Assembly (NCBI GenBank): GCA_026003495.1
Contig: BPHK01000001.1
Location: forward strand, 1,624,579 to 1,688,578
Length of the DNA stretch: 64,000 bases
Origin: Candidatus Kapaibacterium sp.
GTDB lineage: Bacteria; Bacteroidota; Ignavibacteria; Kapaibacteriales; NICIL-2
Reading direction: 5' to 3'
Position 1 is the stretch's first letter; the number at the start of each line of letters is the position of its first letter. Below are positions 32,717 to 42,189 of this stretch, piece after piece. The notes beneath the pieces are model-generated. The model was not told the DNA's origin. It saw nothing but the letters and a program-made list of their open reading frames with translations, and did not search any database. A program made the position numbers and the translations under genes.

Positions 32717-35700
32717 CTATCGCACAAGCGACATCCGCTTGACCTCCACCCGATCGCCCGCCTTAAGGCGGCAGACGTACGTTCCGTTGGCAACCGGCTT
32801 GCCGCTGTTATCGGTGCCATCCCAACGGATGGTCTTATACCCTGACTGCACCTGGCCACTGACGAGTGTCTTGACGACGTTACCGAGGACGTCAACCACT
32901 TCGAGCTCAACTGGTGTATTGACCGGCACTGTGTACGCGATCGTCGTCGAGCCGCTGAAGGGGTTTGGTGCATTTTGCTCGAGCGTAATGTCCGCTTGAT
33001 CAGTGAAGTCAAAGCGGAGCGTGCCGCTGTAGCTGACCGACCCGTCCCGGCTGACTTGGCGCAGGCGGTACTCGTAGGCTTTCCCGCCACTTACGGTGCG
33101 ATCGGTGTACGCGTAGCTGAGCGGCTTCGAGGACGTCCCGCTTGGAGCCTGCGTTGGGATGAACCCAAGTTCGCTCCACTCATCGGTACCAACAGTGCGG
33201 CGCTCGACGTAGAAGCCGTGGTTATCGGTCTCCGAGGAGGTTTCCCACCAGAGATCTACGGCTTGAGGCCGCTTGGCGCCTTCGAAAAGCGTAATCTCAA
33301 CTGGCGTGATCCGTACATACTTCCGCGGGCCGTACGTCCGATTGCCGAGGTACGGACGAATCATTGGCAGCCAGCTTCCTCGAGTAAAGCTTGCACCGTT
33401 GCCAATGTACCCACGGTAATCGAGGAAATTGTACGCGACGTTCCCAATCGTTGGGACGAATTGGGCCCACTGTCCACTACCGACGGAGTTTTCGAAGACG
33501 AACTTGTTGTCGTTGATGAGAGCGCCGGTCCGTGTTTTAATTCGGAATGACTTGTCGATAAGGAGGTTGTAGTTATTTGCACCAGGGACAGGAGCTGCGT
33601 TGAAGTTCCCAAGTTGGATACCCATTCGCTGGGAGGTTGCTCCAAGCTCAAAGCCAACCGAACTAAGTTGAGCGACAGATGCCCAATACGTACCGGGTGG
33701 GAGGACAACGGGTTGGGGAAGTAGGTACGTTGTGTACTCATTGTACTTGACATCACCCGACGCGTCCATCCCACGGAAGGCGCGAAGGACACTTGCCTGA
33801 ATCGGGTTGCCTGCCGGTACACCTCCCTGATCTTGGTAAATCGCAAATCGAATGTTATCGGTGTTCGAGTTCAACGATCCGAACCATGCCTGGTACCCGA
33901 AGACAGTGTCTTGGGTCGTCAATTCAAACTTCATCGCAATTTGACCGGACCCATTTCCACCATCGGCACCAAATGCGGTTGCAACCGTGTATGCAGCAGA
34001 CTGGAATCCGAGTAGATTGAGGCCCTTGCCGAACAGTGGTGGACTGAGGAAATTCGGTACATCGTTTTGCGCGTCTTGGTCATGGTATGAGAATGCCGGA
34101 CCAAAACGCATGCGAAACTCACTATAGGTTGAATCATTGAGCGGCTCAAGGTCGCCACCAGGGTACTTGACAGTCGCTGCGATGATATAGCGATCGTCCG
34201 TCGAACGAGCCGACAACCGTGCATTCCATGAAGGCATGGTCATTTCTCGGTCCTGATTGCCTGAGATGAATGGAATGACAACCGAACGATCATACACATA
34301 GCGACGATCGAGATCCGGGTTTTCCGCCTCTGCTGGATCAGCAATCATCACACGAACAGGAAATGCCTGCGCGGCAAGACCGGTGTTGTTGCTGATTTTG
34401 ACGCGTATCGGAATCCGCTGCGCCTGGCTTGCAGGTGTGACTCGATATGGCCATGTCGCCAAAACACTGACGACTTCGAGGTCGGTAACTTCCGTTGGGA
34501 AGAGGATACGGATGTTCTTGATGAAGAAGGGATCTTCATCATCATCCGGGCCGCCGAGCCATGTTCCGTTTGCAGTGCGTGCCATGACTCTGAACCGGAA
34601 GCGGAAATTCTTTGCACCTTCATTCGGAGCGTTGATGAAGGTGTCAGGTATTGGAATATACACCTTGCGCCATTCGAAGTCTTTTCCATCGTCGTAGGGA
34701 TCAACAACATAGCCTTGTGCGCGGGTAAGAGGCGTGTCTTTATCGACTGGGTGAAAACCTCGCCGATAACCACCCCCACCCCAAACACTCCAGGCCGGAT
34801 TATCAGTTATTGCAGACTGGTTGCAGCAGCGCGGGTGCCAATTCCATTCAAATGCGGGAGCACCAGGTACCTGTGATACAACGATGTTGTTGATTTGATC
34901 ACGGCTTGGCCGTGCAAATTCTATGCGGAGAACATCTTGGAAGTCATCTCCTGTGGTTCTTGGCGCAACAACACCACCGGTTGGACCAAGGTCGAAGTAT
35001 GCGACACGTGGTTCTGGGCCTAACATGCGCGATGCTGCCCAATCACGTGGGTAATCAGCTTGCTTGACTGCTCGGTGGAAGGCAAATGAGAGAACAGCAC
35101 CTTTTCGATCGCGTAGGTCTATCGGGAATGAACGAAGTTCATCTCCGCCTGGCTGCTGTGGAGGTTCGGCGCCATCAATGATCCGATCAAGCCGTATCAC
35201 TGGAGTATTGAGTCGGAAGAATGGATTGTTGGCTGCTGGGAATTCACCTCGTGGTGGTGGAGGATTGTTGGTGGATTCGTTCCCGTCGACAACCTCACCA
35301 CCGATGTTGACAAATTTGAGAACAGAAGGAATCGCATTCCCACCGACGACATGATACTCTCGGACGTCCTCGTTCAATTGTGAAAGACGCCGCATGACGA
35401 ACAATCGGAACTTCACGGTATCATCAAATGGCCACATATCCTTGTAGCCAATACCGTTGGAGTCAACTGGTACAGCGATGACATAGGCGGTGAAACGTCC
35501 TATTTGGTCATCAATGAACTCGTTTGGTTCAAATGGTGGGAATTGGACCTGAACGTACGCATAGGGTGGCACACCATTGAGCGACGGTGCTGGACTTGTA
35601 GCTGTAAAGACTGGTGGTTGACTTGCTCCAGCTACTTGAATAGTCCCAAGACGGTAGCCACCAACGGTCCAGTTTGAATTGTCGCTAAAGAATGAGTTGA

Positions 35701-37420
35701 TGCGAACAAGCCGGTTATACACCACGCGCCCTGTCGCATCGTTGATGATACGGAAGCGTGCGCTGAACTTGATGTTTTGGGGTTGGTAATTGACGCCACG
35801 CGGTCCTTGAATGTCGTTACTCAGGTTTTGGAAAATTGCGATCGGCTGAATACCGCCAAGCCGCTCATCCCCCGCGAGTATTTCAAAGTTATTGACATTC
35901 TGTGATGGCACCACAACCGTGTAATCTGCCGCTTGATTTGGATCGCGCGGTTTGACGCGGTACTCCGTCGTCACAGCACGGACGGTATTCTTCCACTGCT
36001 TGAACTGAATGACGACACCAACCGCTGGCGTGCTATTATCCTCAAGCCCGGTACCAGAAACGTAAACTTTTGGATTATAGCCACTCGATGTCTGGGTGTA
36101 GTACACTGTGTATTGCAGGTAGCGCGTAGTCGTCGCGCTCGAACTTCCGTCGAGTGAGTTGTACGTGTTATGACGTGCCAGCCCACGAACTGCCATCGTT
36201 GTGTTGTTACGGAACATGTCACGCGCAGTGTAGGGACGATTGAAATTGTCGAATGCGACACCTTGCAAGTTCGTAAAGACTACGTGGATCGAAGAATCTG
36301 ACCGGTTGAGGACAACTGCAACACTGGCAGAAATAAAGTTTCGATCACCTGGACGAATGTCGGCGTTATAGTTGAATGTCCCCTGAAGGGAGCCACCACG
36401 GAAAAAGTTCCATGTACCGCGTGGAGTCAAGTTGTGGTACCAGATGATCAAACGGTCACCGCTGATTGATCGCTTGTAGTATACCTTCCCGAAGTCGTCA
36501 ATGTAATTGCCTTGTGGATTGTAAACAGATAGCTGAAGATTACCCCAGCACGGCAGAATTAACGGAGGGTTGTTAGTAAAGTTCGCAATGCTGTTAATAC
36601 CGTCATTCCCAGACCATCGGTTATTCCCATTTCGAATACCATCCTGAGCATTTGCACTACTTTCACTAATTGTTCCTGTTCCTGGTGTTTTGCCCAAGGC
36701 GATGCACCGATACCCGTAGTCATCTGGTGTTGGGTCGGTTGCACCACTGGAGCCTTGTGGCGGACGTGTATCTTCTCGTTCTGGGTCGTAGTACGAAAAG
36801 ACCCCCGGTGCGATTTCACGCTCAACACGTTGCCCATTTTCGTCGTAGAAGTACCGGCGATTGCTCAGTGCAATAATGCCATTGGTAGATACGTAAAAGC
36901 TGTCGTACCGAACACCGTTGAAGTAAAATGGGAACCCGATTGGGATAGGGCCAGCGAATGCATTATCGGTCGAATCTGCCCCATAAGGCAGTTGTGCTGT
37001 CTTTGTCGCTGGGTTTTGGAAGTATGGCCTGCCTTCTGGGTGTCCAATCCAGTAGTTTTCATCAAATTGGTGCGGGCCGCTAAGTATCTGGCGCCATGTG
37101 GTCGGCTGGTAATTGAGGTCAATCTCGTTGACGGGGAACAGGAATGGGTAAGTCTTCCATGCAGGGTCGGCGTTGTCGTTCCCATCTACAATGTAGTATC
37201 CCGTTGATACAGTGGGAGCCACTGTATTCTTCACTGCTGGGTTGGGGTTCGGGTTGTCCGATGGACCAAGTGGAAACGGACGCGGATAGGAAGCGTTGTT
37301 ATCAAACTTCCCGATCACGCTCCGGCGCTGCTCATCATTGCCTTTGCCATCACCATTGGCAACGGCAACTCCTGCCAGAGACATCAAAACCAATCCAACA
37401 AGAAGTACTTTGTACCGCAT
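32717..37420 (-). CDS. Giant secreted protein with T9SS C-terminal sorting domain
   Basis: This 1567-residue protein has a signal peptide (MRYKVLLVGLVLMSLAGVAVA). A long β-rich region follows with surface-protein character: VRYDSFYVSTNGIIALSNRRYF (nidogen-like), many Asn, Tyr and Pro, and several jelly-roll-like modules. The last 85 residues are a classic type A sorting domain (LEQNAPNPFSGSTTIAYTVP ... GTYVCRLKAGDRVEVKRMSLVR) that directs secretion through T9SS and surface attachment. No catalytic motif is seen. The frame is open to 37546; the ATG at 37420 has GAGGG four bases upstream plus a signal peptide. By eye the gene is more A+T rich than its neighbours. It is monocistronic with its own terminator. 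Confidence 0.85.
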   Translation of the reverse strand: MRYKVLLVGLVLMSLAGVAVANGDGKGNDEQRRSVIGKFDNNASYPRPFPLGPSDNPNPNPAVKNTVAPTVSTGYYIVDGNDNADPAWKTYPFLFPVNEIDLNYQPTTWRQILSGPHQFDENYWIGHPEGRPYFQNPATKTAQLPYGADSTDNAFAGPIPIGFPFYFNGVRYDSFYVSTNGIIALSNRRYFYDENGQRVEREIAPGVFSYYDPEREDTRPPQGSSGATDPTPDDYGYRCIALGKTPGTGTISESSANAQDGIRNGNNRWSGNDGINSIANFTNNPPLILPCWGNLQLSVYNPQGNYIDDFGKVYYKRSISGDRLIIWYHNLTPRGTWNFFRGGSLQGTFNYNADIRPGDRNFISASVAVVLNRSDSSIHVVFTNLQGVAFDNFNRPYTARDMFRNNTTMAVRGLARHNTYNSLDGSSSATTTRYLQYTVYYTQTSSGYNPKVYVSGTGLEDNSTPAVGVVIQFKQWKNTVRAVTTEYRVKPRDPNQAADYTVVVPSQNVNNFEILAGDERLGGIQPIAIFQNLSNDIQGPRGVNYQPQNIKFSARFRIINDATGRVVYNRLVRINSFFSDNSNWTVGGYRLGTIQVAGASQPPVFTATSPAPSLNGVPPYAYVQVQFPPFEPNEFIDDQIGRFTAYVIAVPVDSNGIGYKDMWPFDDTVKFRLFVMRRLSQLNEDVREYHVVGGNAIPSVLKFVNIGGEVVDGNESTNNPPPPRGEFPAANNPFFRLNTPVIRLDRIIDGAEPPQQPGGDELRSFPIDLRDRKGAVLSFAFHRAVKQADYPRDWAASRMLGPEPRVAYFDLGPTGGVVAPRTTGDDFQDVLRIEFARPSRDQINNIVVSQVPGAPAFEWNWHPRCCNQSAITDNPAWSVWGGGGYRRGFHPVDKDTPLTRAQGYVVDPYDDGKDFEWRKVYIPIPDTFINAPNEGAKNFRFRFRVMARTANGTWLGGPDDDEDPFFIKNIRILFPTEVTDLEVVSVLATWPYRVTPASQAQRIPIRVKISNNTGLAAQAFPVRVMIADPAEAENPDLDRRYVYDRSVVIPFISGNQDREMTMPSWNARLSARSTDDRYIIAATVKYPGGDLEPLNDSTYSEFRMRFGPAFSYHDQDAQNDVPNFLSPPLFGKGLNLLGFQSAAYTVATAFGADGGNGSGQIAMKFELTTQDTVFGYQAWFGSLNSNTDNIRFAIYQDQGGVPAGNPIQASVLRAFRGMDASGDVKYNEYTTYLLPQPVVLPPGTYWASVAQLSSVGFELGATSQRMGIQLGNFNAAPVPGANNYNLLIDKSFRIKTRTGALINDNKFVFENSVGSGQWAQFVPTIGNVAYNFLDYRGYIGNGASFTRGSWLPMIRPYLGNRTYGPRKYVRITPVEITLFEGAKRPQAVDLWWETSSETDNHGFYVERRTVGTDEWSELGFIPTQAPSGTSSKPLSYAYTDRTVSGGKAYEYRLRQVSRDGSVSYSGTLRFDFTDQADITLEQNAPNPFSGSTTIAYTVPVNTPVELEVVDVLGNVVKTLVSGQVQSGYKTIRWDGTDNSGKPVANGTYVCRLKAGDRVEVKRMSLVR

Positions 37421-37424
37421 GGTA

Positions 37425-37429
37425 CCCTC
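37425..37429 (-). promoter_or_regulatory. Shine-Dalgarno GAGGG of the giant T9SS gene
   Basis: GAGGG ends four bases before the ATG at 37420. It separates the true start from the 42 extra codons of open frame upstream, which lack a signal peptide. Confidence 0.6.
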
Positions 37430-37490
37430 GGAAAGATTGTGGAACATGTTGCTTGCTGTTGTATGCGAAAAGTTCATGGCACCGATTGCA

Positions 37491-37498
37491 CAAAAGTA
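37491..37498 (-). promoter_or_regulatory. Promoter -7 box TACTTTTG for the giant T9SS gene
   Basis: Exact TAnnTTTG on the minus strand, 70 bases before the ATG at 37420, leaving a leader of about 60 bases. No clear -33 TTTG is seen at the expected distance. Confidence 0.4.
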
Positions 37499-37602
37499 AT
37501 GCACGCAGTGACAATTCTGTTTCAGCGTGGACTGCACTTGAGCCATGCGCTCACTTTGTTGCTACCACGACGGTGAAAAACGCCGTTCCTGGAACTGATC
37601 GT

Positions 37603-37639
37603 AAAAATGCAAAAAAAAATCGATACAACCAAAAAAAAA
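37603..37639. repeat. Phased A-tracts between purN and the giant T9SS gene
   Basis: On the plus strand A-runs occur at 37603-37607 (5), 37611-37619 (9) and 37631-37639 (9), with centres 10 and 20 bases apart, close to helical phasing. This predicts bent DNA. On the minus strand they are T-tracts directly after the purN stop, without a clear GC hairpin. The rest of the 220-base gap holds the giant gene's promoter. Confidence 0.45.
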
Positions 37640-37640
37640 T

Positions 37641-38252
37641 TCATGTGTGCTGCTTCAGGTAACGCCGACAGTAGCGCTCAATCGCTCGCGGATAGAGCCT
37701 ATGCTCCGCCGCTTGCACCCGCGCCATCAGCGACTCCGGCGTATCGTCTGCGTAGACGGGAACACGCACCTGTTCAAGAATTGGCCCAGCGTCGTAGTCG
37801 TCGGTCACAAGATGAACCGTCGCACCACTGCAACGCTCACCAGCTGCAAGGACGGCGCGATGGACATGGATGCTGTACATTCCTTTGCCGCCAAACTTGG
37901 GGAGCAGCGCTGGATGCACGTTGAGTATTCGATCGCGAAATTGTGCGACCACTGCACTTGGCACCTTGAGCAAGTAGCCCGCGAGCGCCACAAGCTCGAT
38001 ACCGCACAGCAGCTCAATCAGCGCCGCTGCGTAGGTATCCTCGGTCGAAAATCCACGTGGAGATAGCACAGCAGAACGGATGCCGAACTGCTCGGCAACG
38101 CTGAGGATCCTGGCTTCGGCGCGATTGGTAATGATCAATTCGATTGAGAACGCACGCTCGCCGGTGCGTTCGTACTCGATAATCGCGCGTGCATTAGAGC
38201 CTGCACCCGAGCCGAATATCGCAATCGGCACTTTAGCGTTTTGTACGGCCAC
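37641..38252 (-). CDS. purN: Phosphoribosylglycinamide formyltransferase
   Basis: This protein of about 203 residues has the PurN pattern: IAIFGSGAGSNARAI at the N-terminus, LVALAGYLLKVPSAVV, ILNVHPALLPKFGGKGMYSIHVHRAVL (catalytic Asn and His) and TDDYDAGPILEQ (catalytic Asp). It transfers a formyl group from 10-formyl-THF to GAR in purine synthesis. No ATG precedes the domain. I chose GTG at 38252, five bases after AGGA, inside the last codons of the upstream SDR-like gene (20-base overlap). The GTG at 38255 is also possible. Confidence 0.92.
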   Translation of the reverse strand: MAVQNAKVPIAIFGSGAGSNARAIIEYERTGERAFSIELIITNRAEARILSVAEQFGIRSAVLSPRGFSTEDTYAAALIELLCGIELVALAGYLLKVPSAVVAQFRDRILNVHPALLPKFGGKGMYSIHVHRAVLAAGERCSGATVHLVTDDYDAGPILEQVRVPVYADDTPESLMARVQAAEHRLYPRAIERYCRRYLKQHT

Positions 38253-39924
38253 CACCTTCCTCTGCGTAGAGGATGTACGCTGCAAGTTTTCCTTCGTTGA
38301 TGGTGTCGAAGTTCTCCCAGTACTCCGCGGTGAATTCCGCACGCGAGCTGGTATCGCCGTCGTTTGGAGAGCAACGTTCGATGATCTGACGGCATCGTTC
38401 GACCCACTGCGCCCAGTTCGATGGACGCAAATCAATCCATCCATCGTGGCACCAGCGCTCGAGATTTTCCGCCGTCATCGTGCGACCGGGCGCCGATGCC
38501 GAAGGCACCAGCACCGTCGCGCCGCGTAGGTATCGAGTCCCATTGCTGAGCAGAATTGGCAGCCCAACTGAGAGAATCGTCGAGCGGAACTCGGCGTTCG
38601 AAGCAACGAATCCCTCAGCAGCACGGGCGAGCTCGTGGGGGTCAGCGGCTGCAACGTGGCGCATCGAACCGGCGATTGCGCGGAGAATTGCCGCTTCGTA
38701 GAGCAGCTTCGTCAGGCGTGGAGGGCCGAGCAACTCAAAACCAATGCTCGTATTGCCATGCTCACGCTCAAGCCGTCGGAGCGTCGCAAGCGCGCGCTCT
38801 CGAAGTGCTCCCGCTCGGTAGGTGGGCCCCATCACACTTGCATCGAGCGCCTGGACGATCTCGCGACCGGTCGCTGCACCGCGAAGCTCCTCGACGACAA
38901 CGTGCGCAATCTCCTCCGGTGTAACCATCTCCATCAGCCCGACCGTCGTCACGGTTTCAAATTCTGCACGGCCGAAAATCCCGTTCTCACCGGTGTCAAT
39001 GAAAACGGACTCCAGCGGGATGTTCAGGTGAAGCACTCCCTCGCTCCCATTGTGGTCGAACTCACCGACACATGGGCGGGCATGTTCGACCGGCATATCG
39101 CTCCGCTCGATGAGCTGGCCACGCCGAACGATCGGACCATATCCAATGCGCTTCCACCCAATCGCTGCACTCGGCTTGACTTCCTTGACGACAGGGCCGC
39201 CGGGTGTGCGGGCCATCAAAAACAGGAGCAACGATTGCGCACCAGCAACTGCTGCCTTCGAGAGCAACACCCGCGATGGACGCTCCTCGCTGTGCGTAAA
39301 CGGAATGTTGAGCCCCATCCCACCAGTTCCACTCGTGCCAACTTTGAGGTAAACTTGCACTTTTGCTTCCCGCAACGCATGGTGGAGAATCTGGATATGC
39401 CGGACCAGTTGCGGAATGTAGAGACTGGCCAAAAGATGCTCAACTGATGCTGCATCAATCTGGTGCTCGCTGTCATATGCCATGCGCGCAAGCCGCATCC
39501 CCGTTGTGTAAATGTCTTGGTAAGCAATCGCTGTCGCGGTGTTGACGCAATCAATGACGGCATCCGGCTGGTGTGTCATCAGCAAATCGTAGAGCGCTTG
39601 CCGACGGAGCATCTGCTCGGTCAACTCGCCGAGCGTATCCTCGACCAATGCGCGGCGTCGCTCAGGATCGGCGAGTAACTCTGCCCGCGAAAGGTCCTTC
39701 CATTCGGTCCGCACGAAGATGTTTCCCCACCAGGGAACGAACGTCTCCGGCGGAAGGAGCGCAAATTGCCGCCGAAGGTGTTCGACCGCTTCTTCGGCTT
39801 CTTCGCGGCGAAGCGATGTGACGATGACACGCGCCGGTTCGTAGCGCATCAATCGTTGGATGATTGCTGAACCTACCAAGCCCCAACCACCCAAAACAAG
39901 AATCGTCGAGCCTTTCAGTTGCAT
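38233..39924 (-). CDS. SDR-like NAD(P)-binding protein
   Basis: This 563-residue protein has an N-terminal Rossmann loop ILVLGGWGLVGSAII (GxxGxxG) and a following SLRREEAEEA acidic/basic region, then VDAVIDCVNTATAIAYQD, YLKVGTSGTGGMGLNIPFTHSEERPSR (with SDR-like active-site flavour) and a long C-terminal extension of unknown fold. It is much longer than ordinary short-chain dehydrogenases. Substrate unknown. It is followed by purN with a 20-base overlap and preceded by the short methionine synthase at 56 bases. I recognise the fold but not the reaction. Confidence 0.65.
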   Translation of the reverse strand: MQLKGSTILVLGGWGLVGSAIIQRLMRYEPARVIVTSLRREEAEEAVEHLRRQFALLPPETFVPWWGNIFVRTEWKDLSRAELLADPERRRALVEDTLGELTEQMLRRQALYDLLMTHQPDAVIDCVNTATAIAYQDIYTTGMRLARMAYDSEHQIDAASVEHLLASLYIPQLVRHIQILHHALREAKVQVYLKVGTSGTGGMGLNIPFTHSEERPSRVLLSKAAVAGAQSLLLFLMARTPGGPVVKEVKPSAAIGWKRIGYGPIVRRGQLIERSDMPVEHARPCVGEFDHNGSEGVLHLNIPLESVFIDTGENGIFGRAEFETVTTVGLMEMVTPEEIAHVVVEELRGAATGREIVQALDASVMGPTYRAGALRERALATLRRLEREHGNTSIGFELLGPPRLTKLLYEAAILRAIAGSMRHVAAADPHELARAAEGFVASNAEFRSTILSVGLPILLSNGTRYLRGATVLVPSASAPGRTMTAENLERWCHDGWIDLRPSNWAQWVERCRQIIERCSPNDGDTSSRAEFTAEYWENFDTINEGKLAAYILYAEEGGGRTKR

Positions 39925-39979
39925 CGAGAATGGTAGCAGTGGTTCGAAAACAAACGGCAGCGAAATTACGCCAGCACTT

Positions 39980-41764
39980 TTAGCGGACGCTGAAGTACCG
40001 CGCCTCGGGGTGGTGGCAAATCAGCGCACTGGTGCTCTGCTCGGGAACAAGCTCGAATTCCTCCGTGAGCGTCACACCGATGCGCTCAGGCCGCAACAAC
40101 TCCATGATCAGCGCTTGGTCTTCCAGGTTTGGACACGCCGGATAGCCAAACGAGTAGCGCGAGCCCTGATAGCCTTGCACAAAGAGCAGCTTAAGCTCTG
40201 CAGCATCATTGCCTGCAATTCCGAGCTCGGTTCGAATCACCTTGTGCCAATACTCGGCTAGCCCTTCTGCACTCTCGACGCTCAAGCCATGGAAGAACAG
40301 GTAGTCCCGGTATCGCCCTTCCTCAAAAAGCTGTCGGGCATAGGGTGTCGCTCTATCACCGATCGTGACAACGTGAAATGCGACAACGTCGTAGTCACCT
40401 GACTCGATCGGGCGGAAAAAATCCGCGATGCAGAGGAACTTGCCCTCGCGTTGACGGGGAAAGCGGAAGCGAACCCATTCGGCGAGTGCGCATTCACCTT
40501 CTCGGAGATTGCAGGCGGGAAGCTCGTTCCACACGTGGTAGAGTGCATCCCCACTCCGCTCGGCGGGACGATAGACGATCAGCTCGTCGCCATCGCTCTG
40601 GCAGGGGAAGTACCCATAGACGACTTTGGGCTGGAGCAGCTTCTCCCGCTTGCAGAGGAGCTTGAGCGCGTTGTAAGCTGGGCGTGCATCGTGCTCGATG
40701 ATCGCGTTGTACTCTTCCTCGCTGCGACGACCACGTCGAAATTGCCATTGCCCTCGGAAGAGCGCATTCTCATTGATGTACGCAAAGACATGCTCGAGCG
40801 GAATCTCCTCGACCACGCGCGACCCCAAAAATGGCGGCACTGGGATCGGTACATCTCGCCGGACCGACGACGTTCGCCGCACCACCGGCTGACCGTACTG
40901 CTGACGTTCGGTGCGGACGTGTTCGACCGTCGAGGACGCAAGTTCTTGCTGCGAGTGCTGGAGCGCAAGCGAGACTTCAAGCGAGGTGGTGGGCTGTTGA
41001 GGGTGGGCGTGCTCTTTGTTGCGCTCAAGTTCTTCCATGAACTGGAGGCCATCGAATGCATCCTGCGCGTAGGCGAGCTTGCCACTGTAGATCTGACGCA
41101 AGTCGTGCTCGACAAATCGTCGCGTCAGCGCTGCACCGCCGAGCACAACTGGTATGCGGATGCCTCGTGCTTCCATCGCTTCGAGATTTTCCTTCATCAC
41201 CGCAGTGGACTTGACCAACAGGCCACTCATCCCGAGTGCGTCGGCGTTGTGTTCCTCCACTGCTTGGAGCATCTGCTCGAGCGGCACCTTGATGCCGAGA
41301 TTGATCACGCGGTAGCCGTTGTTGCTCAAGATGATGTCCACGAGATTCTTCCCGATGTCATGGACGTCCCCTTTGACCGTTGCAAGGACGATCGTTCCCT
41401 TTGGTGTTGCGTCCTCGACACGCTCCATGTGGGGCTCAAGGTATGCGACTGCAGCCTTCATCGTCTCAGCAGCTTGGAGCACGAATGGGAGCTGCATCTG
41501 GCCGCTGCCGAATAGATCACCAACGACGCGCATGCCCTCGAGAAGGAAGCAGTTGATGATCTCCAGCGGCGAGTAGCGCTCGAGTGCCTCGTCGAGGTCG
41601 CGCTCGATGCCGAGCCGATCGCCACGAATGATGCGCTCTTTGAGCCGCTCTTCCACTGGCAATGCCGCCTCGACGACTGCTGTCTGCGGAGCGTCCGCAT
41701 GCTCTGCGTAGTAGGCGATCAGCTCAGCGAGCGGATCATAGACGCATCGTCGATTGATCGGCAT
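39980..41764 (-). CDS. metH: Short methionine synthase: cobalamin-binding and activation domains only
   Basis: This 594-residue protein starts MPINRRCVYDPLAELIAYYAE, which corresponds to the linker after the folate domain of full-length MetH. Domains in order: the helical B12 cap (EIINCFLLEGMRVVGDLFGSGQMQLPFVLQAAETMK); the Rossmann B12 domain with cobalt ligand H135 in KGDVHDIGKN and GMSGLLVKST; a linker; and the SAM-binding activation domain ending GSRYSFGYPACPN, IGVTLTEEFELVPEQS and HHPEARYFSVR. The homocysteine and folate barrels (about 650 residues) are absent. No frameshift remnant is present: cdd lies five bases upstream. It must work with separate barrel proteins, or on another methyl donor. 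Confidence 0.88.
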   Translation of the reverse strand: MPINRRCVYDPLAELIAYYAEHADAPQTAVVEAALPVEERLKERIIRGDRLGIERDLDEALERYSPLEIINCFLLEGMRVVGDLFGSGQMQLPFVLQAAETMKAAVAYLEPHMERVEDATPKGTIVLATVKGDVHDIGKNLVDIILSNNGYRVINLGIKVPLEQMLQAVEEHNADALGMSGLLVKSTAVMKENLEAMEARGIRIPVVLGGAALTRRFVEHDLRQIYSGKLAYAQDAFDGLQFMEELERNKEHAHPQQPTTSLEVSLALQHSQQELASSTVEHVRTERQQYGQPVVRRTSSVRRDVPIPVPPFLGSRVVEEIPLEHVFAYINENALFRGQWQFRRGRRSEEEYNAIIEHDARPAYNALKLLCKREKLLQPKVVYGYFPCQSDGDELIVYRPAERSGDALYHVWNELPACNLREGECALAEWVRFRFPRQREGKFLCIADFFRPIESGDYDVVAFHVVTIGDRATPYARQLFEEGRYRDYLFFHGLSVESAEGLAEYWHKVIRTELGIAGNDAAELKLLFVQGYQGSRYSFGYPACPNLEDQALIMELLRPERIGVTLTEEFELVPEQSTSALICHHPEARYFSVR

Positions 41765-41769
41765 TCTGC

Positions 41770-42189
41770 TTACTCGTGACGGTGAAACATGCGGCTGCCG
41801 AACGCCCACGGCAGCAGCTCCGAGGGCGTGCACCAACGCTCTGCGCCATTGGAGCCAATCATGGCCACCAGGGCATGCGGCGCAAGCTCAACGATCCACT
41901 GCCGACACGCACCACAGGGTGAAATTGGTTCCTCGGTATCAGCAGCAATGCAGAGGAGTAGGAAAGCATCTCCCCCTGCAGCGCGCGCAGCGGCAAGTGC
42001 AGCACGCTCGGCGCAGAGCGTGAGCCCGTAGCTGCTGTTTTCGACATTAGCGCCACACCAAAGTCGCCCGCAGCTTCCCAGTACTGCTGCCCCAACTTGG
42101 AATTGGCTATACGGCGCATACGCAGCAGCACGCACTCTCCATGCTGTAGCAAGAGCCTGATCAACCAGCTCAAGATCGGCCGTTGTCAT
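41770..42189 (-). CDS. cdd: Cytidine deaminase
   Basis: This 139-residue zinc deaminase has AYAPYSQFQVGAAVL, the CAE active-site segment (TLCAERAALAAA) and SPCGACRQWIVEL with the two zinc cysteines. It salvages cytidine and deoxycytidine to uridine and deoxyuridine. The ATG at 42189 gives the usual family length. The frame continues to ATGs at 42234, 42351 and 42360 and would add up to 57 residues of plausible but unrecognised sequence, so the start is uncertain. The stop lies five bases before the methionine synthase ATG, so they are co-transcribed. Confidence 0.88.
   Translation of the reverse strand: MTTADLELVDQALATAWRVRAAAYAPYSQFQVGAAVLGSCGRLWCGANVENSSYGLTLCAERAALAAARAAGGDAFLLLCIAADTEEPISPCGACRQWIVELAPHALVAMIGSNGAERWCTPSELLPWAFGSRMFHRHE

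Noticed and set aside
37566-37590. Small inverted repeats (ACGG...CCGT, GTTCC-T-GGAAC) as a purN terminator
   Set aside because: Stems are only 4-5 bp and do not precede the T-tracts in the right order on the purN strand.
39980-41836. Idea that the short methionine synthase is a frameshifted or truncated pseudogene
   Set aside because: It starts at a domain boundary, the upstream neighbour is an intact cdd gene five bases away, and no barrel remnants are seen in any frame nearby.
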